Counted from the first letter of the stretch, positions 1-13,638 are shown. The stretch is DNA of 64,000 nucleotides from Brachionus plicatilis (GCA_010279815.1 QEOQ01000207.1:88547-152546), one strand, 5' to 3'. The notes: a model not told the origin generated them from the sequence alone. Program-made: numbers and translations.

Positions 1-205
1 GGGTATTTAAACTTCTTGATCATTACTTTAAAACTAGTAGATTAAAAAAATGAAAAAAAAAATGCAAAATGGAACTTAAAAACACTTTAATTTGAATTAC
101 ATTTTTTTAAACTAATCTTAAATTAATCTAAATTTTATTTAATTTTTTTAAATAAGAAAAAAAATTTAAAAATTTCTAGATTATTTATTTTGTATTTTTA
201 TTTAC

Positions 206-265
206 CCTTCCCGGTCAATCAAGTCTCCTTCGATTCGAACAAGTTTGATAAAAAATATATTGTTT
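206..265 (-). CDS. Possible internal exon, unrecognised
   Basis: On the minus strand a 60-nt stretch is less AT-rich than its surroundings and open in one frame, ending with residues IKLVRIEGDLIDREG. It is bounded by an AG after a short pyrimidine-poor tract (complement of 266-267) and by GG|GTAAAT. The phases (one base completing a codon at the start, two left over at the end) are compatible with an internal exon. I do not recognise the peptide and find no partner exon, so this is only a candidate. It could belong to the same minus-strand gene as the microexon candidate at 3410-3427. Confidence 0.25.
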
Positions 266-311
266 CTTTTAGAAAAAAATTCATTTAAAAGAAATATTAA
301 ATTGGTAACTA

Positions 312-337
312 AGAGAGCGAGAGAGAGAGAGAGAGAG
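312..337. repeat. (GA)n microsatellite
   Basis: An almost uninterrupted AG dinucleotide run of about 26 bases with one GAGC interruption near its left end. Confidence 0.9.
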
Positions 338-3300
338 TAGAAAATCGGATTAGTAGAGTGAATGAGATAAGCCTTGTTTGGTTTTGTTGTAAATCTAAAA
401 GGTATTCTTTTCTATTCATGGACTAAATTAAAAAATGAAATTTTATTCCATTCTATTTTACTCTCAGTTTTTATAAGATTTCGTTCCATTAATGAACCCT
501 AATTAAATCGATTTTAAATCGCTTATTTGATTTTCTATTTTTCTTATTCAAAGACTTCGGAACATAGTCGACTAATCAAGCAAATAGTACATGATTAAAT
601 TAATTTTGTTGATTTATGTCCATAATTTTGACTATAAACACAAGCATAAACATTTTTGATTTAAATCAAAAACACAAAAAATCAAATAGACAAATGAATA
701 TTAAATTAATAAACACACGAGGCTAGACTCAAAAAAAAATCGACACTGTCGTCGAATAACTAGACGATAGCTAAACGACTAACAGGTAAACACATTTGCG
801 ATTATACCTGATTTTTTAGCTTTTAAATGACTTTGTTTTTAAAAAAAAAAGACCAACACTAATAAACTAGATTAAAATGCTATCGAATTGCTGTTTTTAT
901 TAAATTTTTTATTACAAAATTTGGCATAAACTTGAAAAAATGCTATTTTTGATAAAAGACTAAAAAAATAAGTACTAGACCTAGTCCTGATGCTCCATAT
1001 GCAGCTGGACAAATTAATGAAAATTTTATCTACCGAAAGCCATCTAATTAATTGAATATTGATGTTTTTGCTTTCAAATTTTTTAATTCAAGTATTTGAA
1101 TCACATTTTAAAGATGTTTAAAAATACATTTAAATTTTTTTTTTATATTTTTTGATTTATTGTCATTTTTAAAATAATAAAATAATTATTCAGCTCTAGT
1201 AAATGAGCAGCAGAGACAAATTTCAAAATTTTTCTTCTTAAATTTTTTTTAAAATCAATAACAAAATCACTAAAAAGCTACTTGAGTCCGAAATTGCCAC
1301 AAATATTTCTCGACCTCGGTGGGAAATTTGGACTCAAATAGAGAATTTAATACAAAATATTAAAATCATGCATCATTACTCATTGAAACTTTCAATTCTC
1401 TAATGACTTCTCGTTGAATCAAACAACAATCAACTAACTTAAATGCATCCAATGTTTTGGCTTTACATTTAACTCAAATGTGATCTTTTGGGACTGAAAA
1501 ATTCAAGCAAAATCAAAAATTCATTTTATTCAGCGTTCTTCCTGCTTGGAAAAATTAGTGCTTTGTCACTTTATCATAAAATTTATCTTGAATCTTTAAA
1601 TGTAAATCATGAAAACTTATTGTGATAAATAGTAAAGGTAGAATTGTCATATATCTGACACTGCCTAAATACTTATATCCTTAATATAATTTGGCCAACC
1701 ATATAATTTTTAAAAAAATTAGTAACATCAAATGGTCTCATCTAACTTATCTTTTGAATAAATTAGTAATAAATAATTTTCCTCTTTCTCGCGTTCTTCT
1801 CAAAAAGATCTTAAAATTATTTTAATTTTTAAATCTTAATTCATTAATTCTACTTGAAAGGGTTTATGTACCAATAGTACATCAATTCCCGTGGTGATGT
1901 CTCTAACTCTTTTGAGATATGCCTGAACAAAGAAAAATTTAAAAACTGCATTGTTTTTCTGTCATTAAAAAAATTGTAAATAGTAAATGCCTTCTTTATT
2001 TTCAAATAAAAATTACTTATTATACAGCTACTGACTGTCATTTATTTTTCTCTAACTTGGGGTTGAAAAGAAGGTGACTGCCGCCCCGAACTGCCCAAGC
2101 ACTTGTCCCCAAATTATTTTTTAAATAATAATAAATAATATTATTGTATAAAAACTGAATTTTTACTCCTTACTTTACTTTTCCTTATAGAAATAAATTT
2201 GATATAAATAAATAAAAGAAAAAATATCAATTTCTTAAGAAAATTTTATTTACCGAGTTCCCTTGCAAATAGGTGTCCCACTAATACCTTTTTTTAAAGA
2301 ACAAGTCAAAATCAGATTTGCTTCATGAATGGTGTTTTCTAATCAATCTTATTTCAACATAAAATATTTTAATTGATGAAAATGTTTTTGTAAGAAAATG
2401 TTCTTAAAAGCTTCAATAAATAAAATATTTTAAAGTCACTTATTTTCAAGGTGATATTTGAAATAAAAGATTGTCTTTTGATTTGTTACGGTAACTATTT
2501 ATTTTGTCTTTAAATAATTCTGTCAAAACATTAACCGATTGGAGTGCATACTTAGCCCTTTCTTTCAACATGTGGTTGAGTTTAATGTTTTTGACAAAAA
2601 ATTTAAATTTTAATTTTGGAGACATCGTGTGTCAAAAATTTAGAAAATAATGATACATTGAAGTATGACCAACCGGAAATATCTAAAAATAATATTTATA
2701 AAGAAATATTGATGATAAATAAAAACGGCTGATTCGTTTAAAATATCACATTAATGATCATAAATAAATTTTTTTTATTACTTTTAAAAAATAAATAAAT
2801 GTTTACACTTTACAGTTTAGTTCCGTTGTGAATGAATTGAATTTTAAAATTTTAATTACAAAATAAAAACATCTGTTTCCTCGTATTTTTTATTATTTCT
2901 ATTAATAATTCATTTAATTCAATGTTTACTCTAAAATTTATACATTAAATAAACAAAATATGGTATTCCTGTTGAGCCATTTATCTACAAACAAGATCTT
3001 ATCAAATACAATCACTTGACATTTGCTTGTTATACAATCCTATTGTAAATTTTATGACCTTTGTTCAAGTTGTAAAAAAAAAGTTGTTTTTTTATGTTCC
3101 TGATTAAATGAGTTTTGTTTTTTTGTACAAAAAATGGCTTCTCATCAATAAGTCTTTTTTCAAGAATCGAAAATTAAAAGTTTGTTTGTCTGTGTGCGAG
3201 TGTTATTGGAAACAGGAAATTTTTATTATTTTCGGACTTTTGGAATATTTATAAATTGTTGATTTTTCGTGCCTATAACTATGAGAAAATATCAACGATT

Positions 3301-3409
3301 GAATCCGAATGAGCGTAAATTTCGATTAAAAATCGATTTTATATTGTGGACACATTCAACGATTCAAATCAAATATTAACAATTGACAAATATAGAAAAA
3401 AATACATAC
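338..3409. other. AT-rich intergenic or intronic DNA
   Basis: No convincing coding exon was found in either strand. The stretch is A/T homopolymer-rich with short unique segments. The single longer open frame (1850-2041, minus) has the composition of random AT-rich DNA. Confidence 0.5.
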
Positions 3410-3427
3410 CATGAGCATCATCCGAAT
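3410..3427 (-). CDS. Candidate 18-nt microexon
   Basis: Read on the minus strand, a strong acceptor (TTCTATTTTCAG, complement of 3428-3439) is followed by exactly 18 nt and then by a consensus donor (G|GTATGT). In one phase the exon reads (D)SDDAH(G), and its length is a multiple of three. Both splice signals are better than most background matches here, which is why it is listed. No flanking exon could be joined, so the host gene is unknown. Confidence 0.3.
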
Positions 3428-6400
3428 CTGAAAATAGAAGAATCGGAACAAAAATTTAATTAGTTTTTTTTTGTTGTTTAAACAACAAATAAACCAGCCA
3501 AAAAAAGTAACTTTTTATTTTTTTTAGGTTTATTTGCTAATCAAATCTAGCCAACAAATTCTAATTAATTCAATTGTTAAAAAATTAAAAGAGTACAAGA
3601 AAAATATGTACAAACATACACAAGTCTGTTGCTTCTGATCTTGACAAAGTTGAAAAGTTATTGTTATGTTCAAACCGAAATAGTTTTATTCTCAACAAAA
3701 AAAAATTTAAATAATCTTTTGGGTAAATAATAATAAATAAATAAACCAGTTCGTTAAATTTTAATTTTTCTTCTTCTTCCGTCTTTCATTTATTTCATCT
3801 AGATGCTACATTCAAATATTTTTTTTTAATTAATCTGAATCCTCGAAAAATCGAAGAGAAAAATGCCGATCATTTTCTAACATGAATGTTCATGAGCGCC
3901 TATCACGATAATTAATCAATCACGTGACTTTTCAAAACTCAAAGATTCTTGAAAAAGATTGTTTTTTTTAGATTTTTTTTGTCGATATAAATCTGTTTCT
4001 AATACTTAGAATTATCATATTTCTGAAAATAACAATTTTGATCGTGATTAATTCATACACACACACAAATACTAATTTCCAGCCCTAATCGATTTGAATG
4101 GATATAATAACACATAATCTAAAACTTAAAAAGATTATATTTATAATTTGTCTATTAATCTATTGAGTACAATTTATTTAAAGGAAGTTATCCTTTATTT
4201 TTAATTCCGTTGTTTTTAAGTAAACAAACAATAGCAATAAATTCATGATTTAATTATTCGAAGAAAAAAAATGCGTCTTAATCTATACTAAAATTCTAAT
4301 CACTTTAATTTCCTAGCCAACAAAAGAATTATAAACAATTTTAAATTTATAGAGCCCTTATGAGTATTTACAAAATATAATAAAAAAATAAAACTTGTTT
4401 CAAATTATTCTCAAGACTATTTAATTGATCACTCTTTTTAACAGCAGAAGGTTTTTTAATCACGGATTAGTATTAAACATTTTATGAATAAATCTTTTTA
4501 AGATTATAGAAACTATAAGTTGCAATTGTTCAAATAGATTTTAATCTAGATAAAAAATATTAACTTTTATAGATAGTTTTTCTAGAATTTTACCTGATTT
4601 TCAAATCTTTAAAATTTTAAAAAACATTTAATCATACAAGTTTTCATAGAATTTAATTATTATTTAAAAATAACCAAAATTATTTGAAGAAAAAAATCTA
4701 AAATATTAAGAAATTAAAAAAGAAAAAAAAACCATCAAGATTTATCACTTAATTAATAATGCATCAGTCTTTTTCTACTCAGACGCCCAGAGCAATCTCA
4801 ATTGATTTTTTATTAAAATAGAATTTAATCTAAAAAATAATAAAGAAAAAAAATGTCTTGACTAAATAAATTAATTATATCGCATTGATATTTGTGTTTG
4901 TTTTTTGTCAAAGTCTGTACTTGGTATTTAGAATTGAATTCTTTTAAACTCAAAAATATTTTCATCGCTGTTTCTTGCCACTACCCATTTATTCTTCCTA
5001 AAAAGTCTCAAAGCTAATTCTTTTTTAGAAGAACAATTTATGAACTTTTACTCTGATCGAAATATAATTTTTCTTTAAAATAACAATGAAATCCCTCAAA
5101 TGTTTCAATAGTCAATTCAATTTTTCAAGTTGCATCATCATTTTCAATTTTTTAATAAAACGACTCAAACAAATTAGTCCGGCAAGAAAAAAAATGTACA
5201 CTTAATTTTTATAAAGCTTTTCGAAATTCATTTCATTGAAAATTAAATTCCTTTAAATTAAACTATCAAATTTTTTGTCTCATTTTCTTTTCTTTTTTCT
5301 TTAATCGTATAACTTTACATCGCCTTCAAGGCGTTCATTGAAATAAATAAATAAATAAAATAAATAAACTTGTTGCTCAGTTTGTTTGTACACTTTACAA
5401 AAAAAGTAGAAAAACAAATGCAATTTGAAATTTTTTTCTTAGTTGGTTTATGTATGTGGAAGGAAGTTCTAATTTCATTGATGAAAAATGTATGGTACAC
5501 ATTGATAATTTGATCATTTGTTCCTTAAAAACAAAATTAAAATCTAACTAGAATTGAATTATATTCTATATTTATTGGTGATATGCAGAAAATTAATCAT
5601 TAATATTAATTATCGTTTTTAAAAAGTATGTAGACAAAATTGGTGAGCTGTTCTAAATTTATATTCAATGATTCATTAATAAAATGAATACTTTGTGAGT
5701 TGAAAATATAATTCATTTGAACTAACCATCTGAAAAGAATGCATTTGGATTTATTTTTTAATTTTTAACTAAAAAAATTTTATTGCTCTTTACGAAAAGT
5801 TTAGTTTAAATTAATGGTCATTTTTTGTGAAAATTCCCCATGTTAACTACAAGCATTTGACATGAACAATTTTTATCAAACTTTGGGTCAACATCTAAGA
5901 TCTTCCAAGTTGAAATACTTTTTTAAGTACTTAATCTTAATTTATTAAATAACATCAAATAGAAATTTACACATTTGGCTCTTTCAATTGTACTCTGTAC
6001 CCCTTTAATTTTTTTTTAAAATAGAGTAGTAAAATATTCTAAATTTGTTAAAATTAGTTTAAAATAGTCATAACATAACAAATTTATATTTTAGAAATTT
6101 AAATTATCTAGAAAAAAATTAACTTATTTTTAAGTAAAAATTCTATTACGTTTTTAGCACATATAAATAGGATAAAGACAAGACAAAAAATTTAAGTGAA
6201 TTATGGAGACAGAATTTCAGAGTCTAAGAGTCTAAGAATTTTTTAAACAATGTCAATGGTGTTAAATTAGAAATTCAAGCTTTCAATTAAATTTTTTTTT
6301 TCTACATTAACCGAAACCTTCTTAAATTCAAATAGAAGAAATGAATAAAGTTCATTTTTTTTAATTGCAAAAAATCGTTCTTTTTTGAATTTGTAATATT

Positions 6401-6486
6401 TAAAAATAATTTAACTAAATTCTACGAAAAATTCCAAAGTAAATTAAAGTCAATTCACGTAAATTTACTTCAGAAATAGTAAATTT
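3428..6486. other. AT-rich noncoding DNA
   Basis: I see no supported gene. A 12-bp perfect hairpin (CGCCTTCAAGGCG, near 5321-5333) and A/T runs are the only local structure. Confidence 0.5.
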
Positions 6487-7107
6487 GCGGTGGTGAAGTT
6501 TGGATCAAAAAAAATTAAAGCATGCAAATTTTTTTTTTTCAATTTAAAAAATAAACTGATAAATTTTAAAAATTTAAAAAAAGTTAAATAAAATAAAAAT
6601 ACAGTGCTGTTTCTATCAATATTCAGTCTATCTTTCTAAAAAGCAAGTTTGGAGCAAAAACTGTTGCAAAATATGTTTTATTAAATTGAACGCCAGTTTT
6701 ATTTCAATTCTTAGCAATTATTTTAAAAATACATACTAAACATTTTTAAACAAAATTTGCTAAATCTAAACAAAAGCAAAAAATTAAAAAATTCTTTATA
6801 TTTAGAAGGATAGATCGAATATTGATAGAAACAGTAGTAAATGTTTATTTTATTTAACTTTTTTTTGAATTTCATGTTAAAAATTTCACAAAATTATCAC
6901 TTAATTTTTAATAAAAAAATATTTACCTTGCTTTAAGTTTTTTTACTCCAAACTTCACCGCCCCTTCTGAAAATAAAATTTTTTGCAATTGTTTTCGTTT
7001 AAAAAGTTATGTAAAAAAATGTTAAACATTTATTTTTAAAATAATTCAAATAAAACTGATGTTCTGTCTGATTTTGCAACAGTTATTTCTCCAAACTTCA
7101 CCACCGC
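6487..7107. mobile_element. Inverted-repeat element, 621 bp, non-autonomous
   Basis: The left end GCGGTGGTGAAGTTTGGA and the right end (TCCAAACTTCACCACCGC at 7090-7107) are perfect inverted repeats of 18 bp. A further inverted partial copy of the end motif lies at about 6948-6964 (CCAAACTTCACCGCCCC). A nested inverted pair (TTTCTATCAATATTC near 6610 and its complement near 6815) sits inside. There is no coding capacity and I could not define a target-site duplication. A related sequence occurs near 30665-30880. Confidence 0.7.
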
Positions 7108-7499
7108 TTAAAATTCCAATCATCAACTAAACACTCTGAATTAAATTAAATTTTTCTTTTTTTTGTCTTTAAATTTAAACTAAATTAAATTTTTTCCAGA
7201 CATCTTTTAAAACCATAAGACTTTAAAAATCATCCAAAGCTGTCCCGTTAATTATTTTAATAGATTTTTTTTGCCACTTATTTCAAAACCATATTACAAA
7301 AAATCATTAAAATTTCTATATTTTTTTTATTTTATTTGTTTTCTGTACCGAGCTAAAGCTCCTTTAGAATAAGTTTAAAAAAAATAAAAATAAAATTAAA
7401 GTTAATAAAATGAGATAAAAAAAAGAATCAAAATAAAGTAAATATGCTAAAAAATGAAAGTTGAAAATATCATTATATTTGCATTTTATTTCATTTAAA

Positions 7500-8720
7500 T
7501 AAGGCTAATCTAAAACTTGAACATGCAAACAAACGTCTTTGCTGCTTCCCTAATTTTCTTACAACACCAGATTAAAACTAAGCCTAAGCATGTTCTTAAA
7601 ACTATCAATTTCTCACAATCCATAATCGGATTTGATCGGTAATCTGGCGCGGATCATTTACACCACTAATCGTGCCATAAGTTGTCCTGTACAAATTTGA
7701 TCTCCGACTGTCAAATTTAAACTAAGTTGTTTGTGAGGAAAATCTTTGAACACATGCATCTTGTTCAACAAAGGAATAAAACAAATCCTTGCGTGTATAA
7801 AAATGAGTGCCTAAATAAATGCATGAAACAAAGCCGGTCTGTAATTAGGAACGTTACGTACACTTATAATTACTAGTGAAACGATCGTGTCTAATTAAAT
7901 GTGAGAATGAAAGCAAAAGGATTATTAGAGGTCGAATATAATGGACCAGTGTTAAAAGAATTGTGCCGATCTGCAATTAAGCCAGCTACTAATTATACTT
8001 TTTTAGCTACTTCTTGATTAAGCCGATGCCTTTTCTTTATTTTATATTAGCTGATGATTACAATTGTTGTGTACGGCTAATTAAGTCTGTAAAAAGTTTG
8101 AAAAATCGATCAATACAATCTTAAAATTAGCCACCGTACCGTAATCATTGCATAACTTTAAATCAGCGTGAAAAGAGAATTAAAATCACGCAGTGATTTT
8201 TGTAAATCTAATCAAATATTAACTTAACCAATATCAGAGATGAAGATTAAACCAAATAGCATGTTTTGTTGTTGTTGTTGTTGAGATTTTAAAAATACAA
8301 TATTTCAATTTATCTAATTGATGCACAGATTCTCTTAGTGCCCCTTGAATACAGAATTAATTTTGATTAAATAGCTGCTTCATATCTAGAGCCAACAATT
8401 GACGAAGATAATGATCCAAACGCTTTGTGAAGATAAATTCAAACGAGTGCTTTCTAGCCACTTGAACTAATGACACTCTGGCTATTTAGCTGGCTACTAA
8501 GCCCAGGATAAATATGTAATTATGCTACTTATTGACAAATTAGTCGAGTAATCTGTCTAACTGAATATGAAATCAAGAAAAACCGATTTTACATTCAACG
8601 AGCATTCTCCTGAGGCTATTAATGCTCCAAGATGATTATTTTATTCCCCAGAGATTATCTCATTTTCAAATTATTCATCTTGGATGCTCAAATGATTGCT
8701 TTTTGAATCACTTAACTAAC
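7500..8720. promoter_or_regulatory. Less AT-rich noncoding block, possible regulatory region
   Basis: This block contrasts with its flanks: fewer homopolymers, more mixed sequence, and repeated TAATTA/ATTA cores such as GTAATTAGG, TAATTACTAG, CTAATTAAATG and CTAATTAAG, which resemble homeodomain sites. No frame is open over a useful length and I see no splice-bounded exon. Regulatory function is inferred from composition only; an old transposon or an untranslated exon are alternatives. Confidence 0.2.
8266..8283. repeat. (TTG)n microsatellite
   Basis: Six uninterrupted TTG triplets within otherwise mixed sequence. Confidence 0.85.
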
Positions 8721-11700
8721 AAAAAATTTTAACTTGAAATTATGAGATTGATTTAGAAGAAAATGAATTGAATATTATTATATCATTTGTTTTTAAAGTA
8801 AAAGTTACCATGGAACATAAGTCAATAAACTGGAATGGAATTTAAGGAAAGAGGAGAAGACAGAACAAAACTAGTCCAACAAAAATAATAAGCTCAAAAT
8901 CAGTTTCTTATCTCTAAGAGTAAAAAAAATTAAATTTTATAAAAAATATATTTTTTTTAAATATTAAATCATCATTAATAAAAGTGATTAATTTTAATTG
9001 TGTTTTTTTTTTCATTTCATCCAAATTTTGTCATTCTCAATTTAATTTTTTTTTTACCTTTTAACTTAAAAGAAATATCTGATAAATGAAAGCTTAACTA
9101 AAATTATTAAAATACTAATTATTTGATATAGATGCACATTTTTTTAATTATTGTTTTAATGTCGCTTGGGGGCTAGTCAAATTCAGAAATTTAAAAATTA
9201 AAAATTTTTGAAGTAAATCATAAAATGTCCAGTAATAAGGAATTTAAAAATGTCAAAATATCTCAATTAGATAAATTGATTCACTTGAAAAATTAAATAA
9301 GCTAAATTAAAACAAAATTAATACAATATCTTTATGGAAGAAATATTAAAGAAAATGGCGATATTTAAAACCTATTTTTATTAATGAAATTTAACACTTT
9401 TAGTGGAAAAAAAATTTAATTTCAGAAATTTTAGACCTCATTGTTTATATGATTTTCAACTAGATACTGTTGTATTAATAAATAAAAAAACATATCTGTC
9501 TTTTATCTAATTTTTTTAATCCAAAACATCATAGAATTTAATTTAAACTAAATAAGATCTAGCAAAATATTTATTTTCTTAATTCATATATTTTTAAAGG
9601 GGTAAATGACTAATACAGACTTGAAGAAAACATTAAAAATTCACATCACCTGAAAAGTTCAATCTATTTTAATTAAAAAAAATTTTAATAATAAATTTTA
9701 ATCTAAATGTTAAAATTTAAAAATTTACAGAATTAAAACATTCTTCAAATAACTAAAAAAAATAATGCTTAATTAAGAATCTGCAAAAAATAAATTCTAA
9801 ACAAAATTCAATAAATTATTCATTTAATTCACTTATATCTAATTTTTAACAAAATTTAGACTAAAAAATATAGCTGATCTATTATATTATTTTAATTTTT
9901 CAGACATGTCTTGACAAACGAACACTATCAAAATTTAATGGTAAATTAAAATCACTTAGGTATCAATTTAATTTGAGATTTTTAATTTTTGTACATTGAA
10001 AAAAAAAAAAAATCAATATCAAATAAACCTAAATGATTTATATGTACATTTAAGACGTTTTTGTTAATAAAATATATCCAGTTTAAGGGTCCAATTTTAA
10101 ACTAGAAGCTAGCTATTCTCGCGTACCACAATACAAAATCAATATTCAATACAAAAATAGGAATATAATAGATACAGTCAAAAAACTGGAGCAAAGGAAG
10201 ATAGGATTAAAAACATTTACAATCGGCTAGAAAAGTTTGTTTTCAACAATAACAATATTTAAATCTTTTTTGCTGCTGCTGATTGATGAATGATTAAATC
10301 TCTTGTGCAATTTAAATTATTTATTTAAATAATCAAACAAAAATAGTCTGAAATTTTGCCACCACAAACTTAAAAATGATATCTTCAAAATATGATTATT
10401 AAAACAATATCCGAAAAAAATACAATTTTGTTTTAAAATCTACGCTCATCCTTATAATCAATTTAAAGACTATATTTCATTATTTAAAATTCAAAAACTG
10501 ATAAAATAAAGATAATTTTAAAATAATAAATGTCATCATTTATCATTCATGGGTCGAACCTTTTTCTTGTTTTAATTATTGAACATAAATCTTGAGCATA
10601 CATTATTTCTAAATCATTAAATAGATGATTTTAATACTTGAATTAGTCAACCGGAACAAATTCTATGGACTCAAATTAGTTTCACTTGATAAAAACTTCT
10701 TTAAAAATAATTCGTTACAAACTAAAGCAATTGCGTTTATTTCAAAGCCTTTTCACAAAAATATAAAATAATCAAAAATCGTATATTTATTAAAAATTGA
10801 AATTGTATACCAAATTGACGCTATCCATTATAAATAATTGTGAAATTTTTATTCAACAAAAGGTATCCCAAGTGTATCATATTCAAAATTTACAATTTAT
10901 ATCATTTTATGGTTTAAAAAAATATTTACTCAAAATAAATTTGATGAAAATTTTTATTAGTTTTTATTTTAGGATCATTAGCTAAATAAATTTTTGAATA
11001 ATGATTAAATTTTTTTATGAAATTCTGTATGACCTATACCTTTTTTGAATTGGATCTCATTTATATCCTCATTTTTGAAACAAAATACAAAATTCAAGGA
11101 GGATTTTTTTGATGCACTTGAGCTGTAATTCCCTTGAGATTGTATTTAAAACAGACCGACTTTTAAATTAAAATTTTTCTTTATTTTTAATTTTTTCTTG
11201 ATTGTTTGAATGAAAAGTCCTTTTTCACTGAGTCGTTTATTTTAGAAGCCAGGTTTTGATCAACATTTGTGTCCATAGACTTTTAGTGCAAATATTTTTT
11301 CAAGGATTAAAAATTAGAAATTTTATTAAGGAGAAAAAATCAATATAATGATTAGTGTTTTTTTTTCTTAAATCTGTTCAAGTGCTTAATCTAAATCAAT
11401 CAATCAATCAATAATGAATTCTGAATGTTTTATTATAATTTGGAATTGGGGACTAGCTTAATAAAAATAGTCACAGAACAATTTTATTTTGTTTGAGCTT
11501 AAATAAAAAGATTAAATTATTTTATTATGATTTTGTTAATTTTAATCAAAGACAATATTTTTTAAAAATGAAAAATAAAGCTAGCTTTCAATTTTTTAAT
11601 AATAATTATCTGTTTTAATGAAATAATACCTTTAGAGATTTTAATAAAATATTTTAAAAATAATTTTATTTATTAATGGTTATGTTATAAAAATGTGATT

Positions 11701-11799
11701 ATTATTAAAATTAAAGTTTTGGAAATAAGGCAGATTGGAAATGAACTTAGTCCTTTCTTTCACCCAAATGTTTATTAGCCCATAATTAAAAAAAAGAAT
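8721..11799. other. AT-rich noncoding DNA
   Basis: Open frames here (for example 10797-10985) have the Lys/Ile/Phe/Asn-rich composition expected by chance. No splice-bounded exon or homologous peptide was recognised. Confidence 0.5.
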
Positions 11800-11803
11800 A
11801 TAT

Positions 11804-11937
11804 GGCAAGTTTTTTTTTCTATTTAACTTCTTTGAAATTACGTTGTTTAATTTAAACTCAATACTTAAGCATGTTAACATTTGAAATTTAATTAAGCGAT
11901 TATTTTTAAAAATGTAAAATAGAAAAAAAAACTTGCC
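11804..11937. mobile_element. MITE, copy 1 of a family with 4-bp duplication
   Basis: This 134-bp element has inverted ends of more than 20 bp (GGCAAGTTTTTTTTTCTATT at the left, AGAAAAAAAAACTTGCC at the right). ATAT flanks it on both sides (11800-11803 and 11938-11941), consistent with a 4-bp target-site duplication. The middle carries ACGTTGTTTAATTTAAACTC, which is also present in the second copy at 44556-44695. It has no coding potential. Confidence 0.8.
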
Positions 11938-12726
11938 ATATGAAATATAAATAAGTAATTTTCTAAAGAAATAAGTTATATGAATATCTCTAAATGCACT
12001 CTGGTTGATTTTTTCATAGAGCAATTTGTTCTAAAAATTCTTTTTTTACTTCTTGAGATTTAAAAAAAAACCGACATTTACAAAATAAAATTTAATAAGA
12101 CACGCAAAAATAAATATTTAAAATAAAATTTTGTTTATTTTTTATTGAATCTCATAGCTTATCATAAAAAAAAATACTAAATAAAATATGATTTAAAAAA
12201 AAGTTGGTAAATGTCTAAAAAATTAACATCAAAATTAATTTTTCTCCACTTAGTGAATCTGAATCTTCAAGGGAAATCTTCAAGGAGTAGTGGATTAAGA
12301 ATACTATGAATTATTTGACAATTGACTGGGTTAGCATTTATGATCTAAAATATAGTTATGACTGTCTAACAAGATTAGTTGTTTTTATTTGATTTATTTC
12401 TAAATTAGATCTTATTTAATATTTTACTATTTATCCTATTAATAAAAATTTCAATGGATTTTTGATAATATTTTTGTATTATTAAAATCAAATATAAGAA
12501 TTGAAAAATATCAATCTTCTATTATTATCCCAATTAATATTAGATAATTTATTCACTTAGAAAATATAAATTTAATGGTGAAATAACTTAATTTTTTTGT
12601 AAGATTATAAATTTTCTTAGTATGTAAGCTAGCCAAAATAAATGAGTATAATTGAAAGTTTTACTTAATTTTTTTAAAATTACAACACTATAATGAATTA
12701 TTATGTTGACTCATTTCTATTTTCCA

Positions 12727-13638
12727 GGTTTTGTGAAATTCAGTACAAAATTAAAAAAAGAACAGAAACAAATAACCAAAAATTGAATAACTTTTTTTCA
12801 AAAAAAGTTAAAAATAAGTACCGTGATTGTGACATTGTGCAACTTTCAAAGTTGCATCAGCTATCTAGATCTGCAAAACTCTGCAAGTTTAGCAGAGATA
12901 TATATTCAAGGCTAATCAACAGGCTAGTGCCCTTATCTTTTTCAAGACTGATTAACACTTCATTTATTTAATAATTTTAAAAAAAATAAAATTAATACAA
13001 AATAAAATACAAAATATTCTTTTTTAAAATAAAATTCAAATTTTACATAAAAAATAAAAAATATAAGAAATCTCATTTTAATTATATTTTTTTTCAGTTA
13101 AATTAAAAATTTTTGTAAAATAAATCAAATTTATCGAATAATTTACACGCTTTTTTGTAAATTAAGTTTATATTATTAAAAACAGACATTTTAAAGTGAT
13201 TAAAAGTTGAATTGATTTTTTCAATAACAAAATTATTAATTAATTTTGGAAAAAAATAAGAAAATGTCATTTCACCAAATTTTGATTTAGCCCCATTCTG
13301 TACCAATTTATCCGAATTCCGTAAATTCCATTTTAATTTTCTTGCATAATTTGTTTGAAGTTGATCTTTTAAGATTGTAGGTGCATTATCAAATTTCAAC
13401 TATCTAGCTATCTAGATCCGCAAAACTCTGCAAATTTAGCAGAGATTAGATTTAAATATGTTCTAGCGTAGTGCATTTTGCAGAGATATTGCATATCATT
13501 AGCAGTCTTTGACAGTTGATGCAACTTTGAATGTTGCACCATGTTGCATTCACGAAACTAATTTTATACTTTTGGAAAAAAAGTTATTTAATTTTTTTAC
13601 ACTTTGTTCTGTTCTTTTGTACTAAACTTCACAAAACA
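12727..13638. repeat. Inverted-repeat (foldback-like) element
   Basis: Imperfect inverted arms run from about 12727 to 12865 and from about 13495 to 13638. Examples are TTTTGTGAAATTCAGTAC against its complement near 13622-13637, and CAACTTTCAAAGTTGCATCA against its complement near 13517-13536. In addition, a 41-bp segment starting AGCTATCTAGATC is present as a direct repeat (12859-12899 and 13406-13446) and contains a CTCTGC/GCAGAG hairpin. A LINE-like fragment lies between the arms. No target-site duplication was found. Confidence 0.6.
13103..13399 (-). pseudogene. LINE reverse-transcriptase C-terminal fragment
   Basis: The 98-codon minus-strand frame contains RKLKWNLRNSDKLV, then FGEMTFSYFFPKLINNFV and STFNHFKMSVF. 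This order resembles the tail of non-LTR retrotransposon ORF2 proteins, where a basic patch is followed by FGxRSFSYxGPKLWNSLP and then SLxSFKxxLKxFL. The expected WNSLP box is degenerate (INNFV). There is no upstream polymerase palm in the flank, so it is a short, inactive relic inside the inverted-repeat element. The resemblance is recalled rather than computed; chance similarity in Lys/Phe-rich sequence is the alternative. Confidence 0.45.

Noticed and set aside
11680..12024. 114-codon minus-strand frame
   Set aside because: It spans MITE copy 1, so the frame is a by-product of the insertion.
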